From Bradyrhizobium sp. BTAi1 (GTDB lineage: Bacteria; Pseudomonadota; Alphaproteobacteria; Rhizobiales; Xanthobacteraceae): a stretch of DNA of 64,000 bases. Under the pieces are notes generated by a model. The model had not been told where the DNA came from. It saw only the letters and a program-made list of their open reading frames with translations, and did not search any database. Every line of letters begins with the position of its first letter. Position 1 is the stretch's first letter. The stretch covers positions 1,466,001 through 1,530,000 of the forward strand of contig NC_009485.1 in the NCBI RefSeq assembly GCF_000015165.1, in the 5' to 3' direction. Positions 1 to 7,563 of this stretch are shown piece by piece. Made by a program: the position numbers and the translations under genes.

Positions 1-2
1 TC

Positions 3-653
3 GAGAAGGCGATCCTGCGTGGCAGTGATCCGGAGCTCGAGACGCTGCTCGGCGCCGCCTTATGCGAATCCCGGCGTGGGGCCGACGGCATCGCGCAACT
101 GCGCAAGACGGCGGCGCGCCGTCCGCCGTTTCTGCCCGCATTCCAGGAACTGGCCGGACGGCTCGCCAAATCTGCCGAGCTCACCGAGGCGATCAAGGTC
201 ATCGAGGACGCGCTGGCGCTCGCGCCCGACAGCGTCGACCTCAAGCTCGATCTCGGCCGCCTCTGTCTCCAGGCCAATGATCGTGCCCGCGCCCGCGCCA
301 ACCTAGTCGCGGCGCGCGAGGCCGCGCCGGGTCGTCCTGACATCCTGGTCGAGCTCGCCTGGGTGCAGTTTCTGGATGGTGACTATGCGGAGGCCGCGGG
401 CACCTACAAGCACGCGCTGGGCCTGCGTCCCGAGGACACGCAGACCCGCGCCAACCTCGCAATGTGCCTGATGGAAATGGGCGACCGCGCCGGGGCCGAG
501 GCGGCGCTGCGCACGGTGGTGCGCGGCCGGCCGCATCTGTTGAGCCGCGCGGCCTACACGATGGTCGTCAGCTCGCATGGCCGCTTCTTCTTCCGGCCGA
601 GCGATGCGGCGAAGTTCCTGCAGGTCGAGGGCGCAGCCGCGCTCAAGTCCTGA
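3..653 (+). CDS. TPR-repeat protein, C-terminal part
   Basis: The reading frame is open from the left edge of the window to the TGA at 651-653, so the start lies outside. The visible 216 residues are made of degenerate tetratricopeptide repeats: helix pairs with the A/G/Y/P pattern, clearest around LVELAWVQFLDGDYAEAAGTY and LAMCLMEMGDRAGAEAALRT. TPRs are protein-interaction scaffolds, and no catalytic domain is visible here. The tail ends in GRFFFRPSDAAKFLQVEG. Its last 11 bases overlap the end of the convergent gene at 643-1353. The specific partner cannot be told from this fragment. Confidence 0.75.
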   Translation, partial: EKAILRGSDPELETLLGAALCESRRGADGIAQLRKTAARRPPFLPAFQELAGRLAKSAELTEAIKVIEDALALAPDSVDLKLDLGRLCLQANDRARARANLVAAREAAPGRPDILVELAWVQFLDGDYAEAAGTYKHALGLRPEDTQTRANLAMCLMEMGDRAGAEAALRTVVRGRPHLLSRAAYTMVVSSHGRFFFRPSDAAKFLQVEGAAALKS

Positions 654-1353
654 ACCGCTTGCGATAGACGCCGGTCTCGCGCTTCAAGGCGTCGCGCACC
701 TCATGGATCTCGGCGATCTCCTCCTCGGTGAAAGCCGAGGTCTGCATCGCCCATGCCTGCCGCTTGACCGGGATGCACTGCGCCACCGGCGTGCCTTTCG
801 GCAGCACGCCGCGGAAGGCCGTTTCGTGCCAATGCGCGGGGAAATGCACGAAGCTGTCGTGAAAGCGATCGCTGTCAACCAGTCCGGTGACGGTGGTGAA
901 CGGCAGGTCGAAACGGTTGATAGGATGGGTGAACAGTAGCGCCCAGCCCTCCGGCGCCTCGATGGTCCACAGATTGTGAAATTTGAGCAGGAAACGGTCG
1001 GCCTCGAACAACGGCGATCCCGTGACCTGCGCGACGTCGTGGAAGCTGACCGGCGAACGCGGAAAGTCGATCGCGCCGCCCGGCGGCAGTTCGTTGTCCC
1101 AGCTGATGCCGCCGTCCTCGACCCTGAGATCGCAGATCAGGGGGATGAGAAAGCCCGTGGTCATCGCGTCGATGAAGGGGGGGCAGCGTTTGACCGTCTG
1201 CTCCTCCGCCTGGTTGAGCGCGCTGAACGCGGTCGCCGGCATCGTCTTCACCCAATCCGGCACGCCCATCGGCGCCGGCACCGGCGCCGGAATCAGGCCC
1301 TCCAGCTCCGTCGGACAGCGGAATTTCAGGGTGAGGGGATCGGTCTCGGACAT
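643..1353 (-). CDS. Conserved hypothetical protein (DUF6065-like)
   Basis: A 236-residue soluble protein with no signal peptide or membrane segment. It is rich in aromatic residues and has a central LLKFHNLWTIEAPEGWALLFTHPINR stretch and a later FVHFPAHWHETAFRGVLPKGTPVAQCIPVKRQ stretch. This arrangement recalls the DUF6065-type conserved hypotheticals of Bradyrhizobium, some of which sit near peptide- or cofactor-modifying genes, but that is from memory and weak. The start has a normal ATG and coding composition matches its neighbours. It is convergent with the TPR gene. Function is unknown. Confidence 0.65.
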   Translation of the reverse strand: MSETDPLTLKFRCPTELEGLIPAPVPAPMGVPDWVKTMPATAFSALNQAEEQTVKRCPPFIDAMTTGFLIPLICDLRVEDGGISWDNELPPGGAIDFPRSPVSFHDVAQVTGSPLFEADRFLLKFHNLWTIEAPEGWALLFTHPINRFDLPFTTVTGLVDSDRFHDSFVHFPAHWHETAFRGVLPKGTPVAQCIPVKRQAWAMQTSAFTEEEIAEIHEVRDALKRETGVYRKRFRT

Positions 1354-1467
1354 CGCGGCGCGGCTCCTCGGTGATCGGCTTGAACATCTACCGAAGCGTG
1401 CCGATCGGGCATTGGCAAGCCGTATCTCCGATGCTCGGGGCCGTTCGGCCCGGGGCGGTGCGCAGGC

Positions 1468-3186
1468 TCAACCGGTCAGCCTCACATCCTTCTCGTCATC
1501 GGCCTCGACACCGAACTGCATCGTGCAGCGCAGGCCGTCGGGATCGAAGTCGAGGTCGACCGACCATCCGGTCTCGGCGCCAAACATGCGCGTGATCATC
1601 TTGGTGCCGAAGCCGCGGCGTGTCGGCTTGCGCACCAGCGGCCCATCGCGTTCGATCCAGATCAGGCGGACAATGCCGCTTTCCTGACCAGTCCAGGCAA
1701 TCTCAAGCTTGCCTGAGGGTGTGGAGAACGCACCGTATTTGGCGGCGTTGGTGCTCAGCTCCTGGATCGTCGCCGACAGCGCCAGGGTCAGCTTTGGCGG
1801 CAGCAGCAGGCTGGGGCCGCTGATGGTCAGGCGGTCGGGACCGGCATAGGGGGCGAGCGTCCGCTCGACGATCGCCCTCACGTCGGCGCCGACCCAATTA
1901 TTCTCCGTCAAGAGATTATAGGCTTCGGACAGCGCGAGAATGCGGCCTTCGAAGGCTGCGACATAGTGGTCGACGTCGCTTGCGCTCGAACGCGACAGGC
2001 GCGCGATCGACTGAACGGTGCCGAGCGTGTTCTTGACGCGATGATTGATCTCGTCGAGCAGGTCGCGCTGCTGGCGCAAGGCGCTGGCCAGCTCGCCGCC
2101 AACGAGATGGAGCACCTGCTTCATGCGGTTGACCTCGGCGATCCGCCCGATCGTCGGCGAGACGACGCCGTTCTGCAAGCCGGACACGTAGCGCTCGAGG
2201 TCGGAGAACTCGGCGAGAAAGCGATGCGCGAGCAGCCGCGCCAGTGCCAAGCCGAGGACAAAGGTGAAGAGCGTCAACGCGACGATCCATTCGATGGTCC
2301 GATGCAGCGGGCCGTCAATGGCCTCGCGCGGCAGCGCGAGGTTGACCGTCCAGCCGCTCTGGTCCGAGCGCAACAAGGACGTGTAGGTGGCGACGCCGGA
2401 GCGTGAGATGGCCTTGATCCACCAGGCCGAGACCTGTCCGACGTGGGACCGCACTGCGGGAATGGTCGGCTGTCCGATCAGGTCGTCGCCGTCCAGCAGC
2501 GGTCGCCGCGCCAGCAATATTCCCTGCTGATCGATGATGCTGCCGACCAGCCCTCCCGAGACGTAGTCATCCATCAGGGTCGACAAATAGCGAGGCGAGA
2601 GCCCGACATTGAGCGCGTAGCGGATCTGCCCGGCGATCCGCACCGGCACCGCGATGGTGACGATCGGCTGGCCGTCCACCACCGCCTGCTGCAGGCCGGA
2701 CACCTGCGGACGCCCGGTCTCGATCGCCCGGCGCTCCGCATCGAAGGCTGTGCGCTTCGGCAGCGGCGTCCCCGGATCCAGCCGGGTGTTCACGAGCTGC
2801 TGCCCGTCAGGTTCATACAATGCAATCGCCAAGCCCCCGATCAGTTTGACCGTGTCGACCGCGTGGCTCCTGAACTCGTCGAATCGACCGGCCGCCAGCA
2901 ACGGCGACAGCGCCAGGATCTGCAGATCCTCGATGATATTGGCGACCCGCAGCTCGGTCGCATTGCGCATCAGCCGCAGCCGGTCCTCGTACTCGACCTT
3001 CCTGGACTGCGAGGACTCGGCGACGAAGTGATAGGCGAGGAACCCCGCGCAGGCTGTGATCGGAATGGAGGTCGCGAGGGCGAGAACAAGAAGGTAGGCC
3101 GAGATCGGCCAGCTTCTAAACCTCGCGGCCAACCGCCATTCGCCACCAAACACCCCCGATCTCCTCCCAGCTCTCGCACTACGCAC
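1468..3186 (-). CDS. Membrane sensor histidine kinase, HWE/HisKA_2 type
   Basis: A 572-residue sensor kinase. A first membrane helix lies near residues 27-50 (ISAYLLVLALATSIPITACAGFLAY). A periplasmic Cache-like sensor region runs to about residue 290, followed by a second helix (WIVALTLFTFVLGLALARLL). The cytoplasmic part has the phospho-acceptor box EINHRVKNTLGTVQS with H382, an N-box ELSTNAAKYGAFS (N480), the WIE motif typical of HWE kinases and a GFGTKMI G-box. The N-box has Gln where HWE kinases normally have His just before ELxTN. No response regulator is adjacent, so it is an orphan. The ligand is unknown. HWE kinases usually signal in general stress or light pathways. Confidence 0.88.
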   Translation of the reverse strand: MRSARAGRRSGVFGGEWRLAARFRSWPISAYLLVLALATSIPITACAGFLAYHFVAESSQSRKVEYEDRLRLMRNATELRVANIIEDLQILALSPLLAAGRFDEFRSHAVDTVKLIGGLAIALYEPDGQQLVNTRLDPGTPLPKRTAFDAERRAIETGRPQVSGLQQAVVDGQPIVTIAVPVRIAGQIRYALNVGLSPRYLSTLMDDYVSGGLVGSIIDQQGILLARRPLLDGDDLIGQPTIPAVRSHVGQVSAWWIKAISRSGVATYTSLLRSDQSGWTVNLALPREAIDGPLHRTIEWIVALTLFTFVLGLALARLLAHRFLAEFSDLERYVSGLQNGVVSPTIGRIAEVNRMKQVLHLVGGELASALRQQRDLLDEINHRVKNTLGTVQSIARLSRSSASDVDHYVAAFEGRILALSEAYNLLTENNWVGADVRAIVERTLAPYAGPDRLTISGPSLLLPPKLTLALSATIQELSTNAAKYGAFSTPSGKLEIAWTGQESGIVRLIWIERDGPLVRKPTRRGFGTKMITRMFGAETGWSVDLDFDPDGLRCTMQFGVEADDEKDVRLTG

Positions 3187-4040
3187 TACGCATCACGCGT
3201 GTCGCGTGCGTTGTTAGTCAGCCCTGCAAGGACAACCGCGGCCGGCCCGGAACCGAACTGCTCACGGAACTTTTGTTCAAGCCCGTCTGACGTCTTTCAG
3301 TCGCTGTTGACACATTGCGTTGTTACGCATGTCTGTCAACTACGACCGCGCGCGGTCAACGTGGATGCCTGAGGCATGAAACGCGGCGCCGGCAAGCCAA
3401 GCGTGAGTTTGGGAGGTGTCCGGCCTCCGGACTGTGCCGGACGAGCCTGCTCCGTTGCTCGACTGTGCCATGGCGATCGTCCACGCATTCCCGCGATCAC
3501 CATGCGCGCACCGCAGCGCGATTTGTTGTCGCGTCCTTCTTCGGGATGCAGCCGGGCATTCCGATGTTGAAAGACTCACGAGGAACTCAGATCCTCATAT
3601 GCCTTAGTCCGCGTGATCAGTGGTGGCCGCGGGGAGGCGGAGTGAGTTTGATGATCTCGGTCCGATATAGTTCGGCGCTGACGGGGCACGCTGTCTCGTC
3701 GTTGCACGGCTCGCGCGAAGCGGGGTCGATCAGCCTGGCGGTCGCGTATGATCGTTGCTGTCTCCGGCGAGAGAGACGGTTGCATGCGCCGCTCATGAAC
3801 ACGTCGTCAGACGATAGGTAACGTGGCGCTCAACTTATTTGTGTGCCTCCGGCGTCCGGCAAGTTGAAAAAGGGGCCGGACTCGTCATCGGATTAAGTCC
3901 CCGTTCATACCAGACACGATGCGTATTCAAGGATGTATTCACCACGCGCCCACCACGCGCCGAGGTGGACTGTTCTGGAAACGCCCTAGTAACGCGCCCT
4001 CGCTCTAGTGATGCCTATTAGTAATATTCAGGAGGAATTC
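3187..4040. other. Intergenic region, no supported gene
   Basis: About 850 bases between the sensor kinase and the small membrane protein. The open frames here lack plausible starts and coding character. The region must hold the promoter of the kinase on the minus strand and that of the small gene on the plus strand. No repeat, tRNA or convincing terminator was seen. Confidence 0.5.
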
Positions 4041-4190
4041 ATGTTAGTGAAGGTCGCGAAATACCTGGTTGCCCCCCATGCGCTCAACTCCGGATTTGGT
4101 CTGGTGGCGATGTTCGCGTTGACGGGCGTCGTCGCTTCTCTCGTGCTGGTCCAACAGGGCGTCAATATCAGCCCGGCTGAGATGCTCTGA
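4041..4190 (+). CDS. Small single-pass membrane protein
   Basis: A 49-residue protein starting at the ATG at 4041. It is preceded by an excellent ribosome binding site, AGGAGGAATTC, which decides the start over the in-frame ATGs at 4008 and 4011. One hydrophobic helix spans roughly residues 14-35 (SGFGLVAMFALTGVVASLVLVQQ), with a basic N-terminus (VKVAKYL), so it is probably an inner-membrane microprotein with its N-terminus inside. No family is recognised. It stands alone between long non-coding stretches. Confidence 0.6.
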   Translation: MLVKVAKYLVAPHALNSGFGLVAMFALTGVVASLVLVQQGVNISPAEML

Positions 4191-4951
4191 TGCATTCCTT
4201 GGACACAGCGCCCTGCGCCGTCCAAGCAACTGAGGTCTGCTCCCGATACCATCTCCCGCGTGAGCGACTCGCCTCGCTCGCGCGGCCTGGCCGCATCTGA
4301 CTCTCAGGCGTGACGCAGCTCTGACGTTTCCGTTCGAGGTGGCGCGGGGCAGCAGGTTGCGTTGATTTGCCCGACGCCCGCGGGCGCCAACCGCTGTCCA
4401 GACCTGCGACGAAAAATATTTCGATTTACGAATTTCGGAATTCGTATAGTCTTTGCGGCGTCCGGCTTCCGCGAGGAGGGGCGTATCGCGGTCGTCACGA
4501 GCGTGGGGAGCTGGATGCGGTGGGTGCGGCGGGTCGCAGCGTGATCAATCATGCCGACGAACGACACGCCGCGCACGGTGAAATCGCGTGGTCCTGGCGC
4601 CCCGATGCTGGCGCCAAGCCCTCTGCGCTGTCTTGACGAAGCGCGCGGGCGACGGTGGCTATCAAGCCGGACACCGGGGAGATCGCGTATAAATCGTAAC
4701 GCCATCGCGCAGGGAAGGCCGGGTCGTCCGGCTGGACCTGTGGTTCCTACCCCGTGCATTCTTTGTCGCACGGGGGCCACGGGCCTTAGTCGAGGTCCGG
4801 CCTTCCCTGCGCCCTCCCGTCATTCACGAGGGCTATGCTGCGCAAAGCTCGGGCGGATCAGGCCGCGAGAGCGCGATCCCATGTCCTCATTGCTGTTTGA
4901 CATCTGTGTAGGAGTGACCGCGTCTCGTGGCGAGGGCGCGTTCGCGACAGC
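4191..4951. other. Intergenic region with a palindromic element
   Basis: About 760 bases without a supportable gene. It contains a large inverted repeat at 4708-4811 (listed separately) and an AT-rich patch near 4410-4450 within otherwise GC-rich DNA. The frames that cross it look like chance open frames. Confidence 0.5.
4708..4811. repeat. Nested inverted repeat (long hairpin element)
   Basis: The 15-base arms CGCAGGGAAGGCCGG (4708-4722) and CCGGCCTTCCCTGCG (4797-4811) are perfect inverted repeats. Inside them a second perfect stem, CCCCGTGC (4750-4757) with GCACGGGG (4768-4775), closes a 10-base loop. There is no following T-run, so it is not an ordinary terminator. Such elements in Bradyrhizobium genomes are often dispersed palindromic repeats. 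Whether this one is repeated elsewhere cannot be seen here. Confidence 0.6.
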
Positions 4952-5839
4952 TCAACCCGCCTTCTTGCTGCGCGAGCCGATCAGCTCCGCTACCAGCGGG
5001 TTCGGATAGCGGCGCTGCTGGCTCACGGCGAAGAACTGCTCCTTCAGCGCATTCAGCCGCGCGCGCTCGACCAGCGCGCCAGTACGGAGCTCGTCGATTA
5101 CCACGATCGACGGCACCAAAGTAACGGTACCGCTCTCGCGGGCCATCAGGCGCAGCATCGCCATGTCATCGACCTCGGCGGCGATGACCGGACGGATGCC
5201 GCTGCCGCCGACCAGCGCATCGAAGGCCGAGCGCAGCGCGCTGCCGCGGCCGGGCAGGATCACCGGCATCGTGGCGAGATCCTGCGGAAAGCGGAAGCGG
5301 GCGGCCTTGGCCGGCTTGCGGCTGACCAGGCTGACGCGCTGCTCGTCGATCAGCGTGTTCTCGAAACTGCTGCGCGTGTCCGGCGCCGCCGGATGATTGG
5401 CGAGGACAAGGTCGAGCTTATGGCCGTCGAGCTGCTCCAACAGGTCGTTGAACTGGCCGGTGCGGATGATCAGCTCGACATCGCTCCGTCCGATCAGCGG
5501 CTTCAGAAACGCAATCTGGAAGTTGCGCGACAGGTTTGCCGCGGCGCCGACCCGCAGCAGCTGCCGTCCGGGACGCAGGCCCGAGAGGGTCTCGATCAGC
5601 TCGTGGCCCGACTTGAACACGCTGCCGGCATAGTCGAGCGCGATGCGCCCCGCTTCGGTCAGTTGCAGGGTACGGCCGGTGCGCTCGAACAGCTTCTGCC
5701 CGAGTTGCTCCTCCAGCGCCTTGACCTGCACCGACAGCGAGGAGGGGGAGACGTTGAGGCGCTGCGCAGCGCGGCTCATGCTGCCTTCGCTGGCGATGAT
5801 CCAGAAATAGCGCAGGTGGTGGTAGTTCAGATGCGGCAT
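4952..5839 (-). CDS. LysR-family regulator next to dabBA
   Basis: A 295-residue LysR-type transcription factor. The N-terminal winged helix-turn-helix (HLRYFWIIASEGSMSRAAQRLNVSPSSLSVQVKALEEQLGQKLFERTGRTLQLTEAG) is followed by a substrate-binding domain and resembles the NhaR/CbbR-like branch. I chose the ATG at 5839 (MPHLNYHHLRYFW) rather than an upstream in-frame start, because family members begin a few residues before the HTH. It is divergent from dabB with 116 bases between the start codons. An intergenic AATCAT-N5-ATGATT palindrome is a plausible operator, so it most likely controls inorganic-carbon uptake, perhaps in response to a metabolite of CO2 shortage. Confidence 0.88.
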   Translation of the reverse strand: MPHLNYHHLRYFWIIASEGSMSRAAQRLNVSPSSLSVQVKALEEQLGQKLFERTGRTLQLTEAGRIALDYAGSVFKSGHELIETLSGLRPGRQLLRVGAAANLSRNFQIAFLKPLIGRSDVELIIRTGQFNDLLEQLDGHKLDLVLANHPAAPDTRSSFENTLIDEQRVSLVSRKPAKAARFRFPQDLATMPVILPGRGSALRSAFDALVGGSGIRPVIAAEVDDMAMLRLMARESGTVTLVPSIVVIDELRTGALVERARLNALKEQFFAVSQQRRYPNPLVAELIGSRSKKAG

Positions 5840-5863
5840 GGCGATCGTTCTATATTTTATAAC

Positions 5864-5880
5864 AATCATGTTCAATGATT
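5864..5880. promoter_or_regulatory. Candidate LysR operator between lysR and dabB
   Basis: AATCATgttcaATGATT is a perfect 6-base dyad with a 5-base spacer, lying in an AT-rich 40-base patch 25 bases upstream of the LysR start and 76 bases before dabB. It has the T-N11-A form expected of a LysR box. Assigning it to this regulator is inference from position. Confidence 0.5.
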
Positions 5881-5955
5881 GAAATTTTAAGAAGGAACCG
5901 CAGCCGGTAAAGGAGAGGTGAGATCGTCCCCCTGTGATCAACCGACCGGGCCGCC

Positions 5956-7530
5956 ATGAACCAGTTCCTTCCCTGTCTTGCGGCGCTTGCGCCGTTCACG
6001 CTCGCGGTCGCCGCGCTCGCCGGGACCGGCGGCAGCGCCAGAACCGTCGCACGCAACGCGATCGCGGCCGCCGCGCTCGCCTTCGCCCTCGCCGCGGTCG
6101 CAAGCCTCGGCGCCGCTGTTGTCGGGGCAGGGCGCACGCCACTGCTCGGCGGCAATGGGCTCGGCCTGTCGCTGCAGCTCGATGCGCTCGGCGCGATCCT
6201 CATCACGCTGGTGAGCTTCATCGGCTTCGTCGTCGTCCGCTACAGCCGCAACTATCTCGACGGCGATCCGGGGCAGGTCCGGTTCACGCGCTGGCTGCTG
6301 CTCACCCTGGCCGCGGTGCTGATGCTGCCGATCTCCGGCAATCTGGTGCTGCTGTTCGCTGCCTGGGTCGCCACCAGCCTGGCGCTCGGCAAGCTGCTGC
6401 TGTTCTACGACACACGGCCGGCTGCGATCCGCGCCTCACGCAAGAAGTTCGTGGCGAGCCGGCTCGGCGACGCTTTCCTCGCGGTCGCGGCGCTGCTGCT
6501 CTACGTCCAGTTCGGCACGCTGGAGATCGGCAGCCTCGCTGCGCAGGCCCGCAGCGGAGCAGGCACGGGATCGGCGCTCGTGACCGTCGCAGCGCTGCTG
6601 ATCGTCGCGACGGCGATGCTCAAATCCGCCCAGCTGCCGCTGCATGGCTGGCTGATCGAGGTGATGGAGACGCCGACGCCGGTGTCGGCGCTGCTGCATG
6701 CCGGTATCATCAATGCCGGCGGCTTCCTGGTGCTCAGGCTTAGCGACGTGCTGCTGCTGGCGACGCCGGCGCTGGACGTGCTGGCCGTCGTCGGCGGCGC
6801 CACCGCGCTGTTCGGCTCGCTGGTGATGCTGACGCAGACCTCGGTGAAGGTGCAGCTGGCCTATTCGACGGTGGCGCAGATGGGCTTCATGCTGCTGCAA
6901 TGCGGGCTCGGCGCCTTCTCGGCGGCGCTGCTGCACATCGTGGCGCACTCGCTCTACAAGGCGCATGCCTTCCTGTCGTCGGGGAGCATCATCGACCTCG
7001 CCCGCGCCTCCTGGACGCCGAGCCCCGGCGGCCAGCCGCATGCGGCGCGGCTGATCCTGGCGCTTGCCGGCGTCATCGCGCTGGCGCTGCTGACCGGACT
7101 CGCCTTCGGCATGACCCTGCGCAGCAATCCGGCGCAGATCGCGCTGGGCTCGGTGCTGCTGATGGGGCTGGTGCATCTGATGGCCAATGCCATCGACGAG
7201 CGGCCCAATGCCTTCGTCATCGTCCGCGCCGCCGTGACGGCGGCCGGTGTCGCCATCGCCTATTTCGCGCTGCAGACCGCGATGGCGTGGCTGGTCGGCG
7301 GCAGCATCCCGGCGTCGCGCCCGGTCGATGGCGTCGTGCCGATGCTGATCGCAGCCGCCGTCGTGGTCTCGTTCGCGGCCGTGACCGTGTTCCAGAACCA
7401 GATGATGCGCCGGGCCGACGCGCCATTCTGGATCGCGGCCTATGTTCACCTCCGCAACGGGCTCTACCTCAATACGCTCGCCAACCGCCTGGTGCTGACG
7501 CTGTGGCCGCGCAGCGCGACCTCGCGGTGA
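5956..7530 (+). CDS. dabB: Inorganic carbon uptake membrane subunit DabB
   Basis: A 524-residue polytopic membrane protein of the NuoL/MrpA proton-conducting family. It shows the TM hairpins and the conserved KSAQLPLHGWLIEVMETPTPVSALLHAGIINAGGFLVLR core of that family. It is immediately upstream of a DUF2309/DabA gene, which is the defining arrangement of the DAB dissolved-inorganic-carbon accumulation complex (DabB carries cations, DabA is a carbonic-anhydrase-like subunit). It is not part of a respiratory complex I operon, and the length fits stand-alone DabB. It probably uses the proton gradient to drive directional CO2 hydration at the cytoplasmic membrane. Confidence 0.88.
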   Translation: MNQFLPCLAALAPFTLAVAALAGTGGSARTVARNAIAAAALAFALAAVASLGAAVVGAGRTPLLGGNGLGLSLQLDALGAILITLVSFIGFVVVRYSRNYLDGDPGQVRFTRWLLLTLAAVLMLPISGNLVLLFAAWVATSLALGKLLLFYDTRPAAIRASRKKFVASRLGDAFLAVAALLLYVQFGTLEIGSLAAQARSGAGTGSALVTVAALLIVATAMLKSAQLPLHGWLIEVMETPTPVSALLHAGIINAGGFLVLRLSDVLLLATPALDVLAVVGGATALFGSLVMLTQTSVKVQLAYSTVAQMGFMLLQCGLGAFSAALLHIVAHSLYKAHAFLSSGSIIDLARASWTPSPGGQPHAARLILALAGVIALALLTGLAFGMTLRSNPAQIALGSVLLMGLVHLMANAIDERPNAFVIVRAAVTAAGVAIAYFALQTAMAWLVGGSIPASRPVDGVVPMLIAAAVVVSFAAVTVFQNQMMRRADAPFWIAAYVHLRNGLYLNTLANRLVLTLWPRSATSR

Positions 7531-7563
7531 CAGTCAACCCCCCTCCAATCCTTTGAGAGTCCG

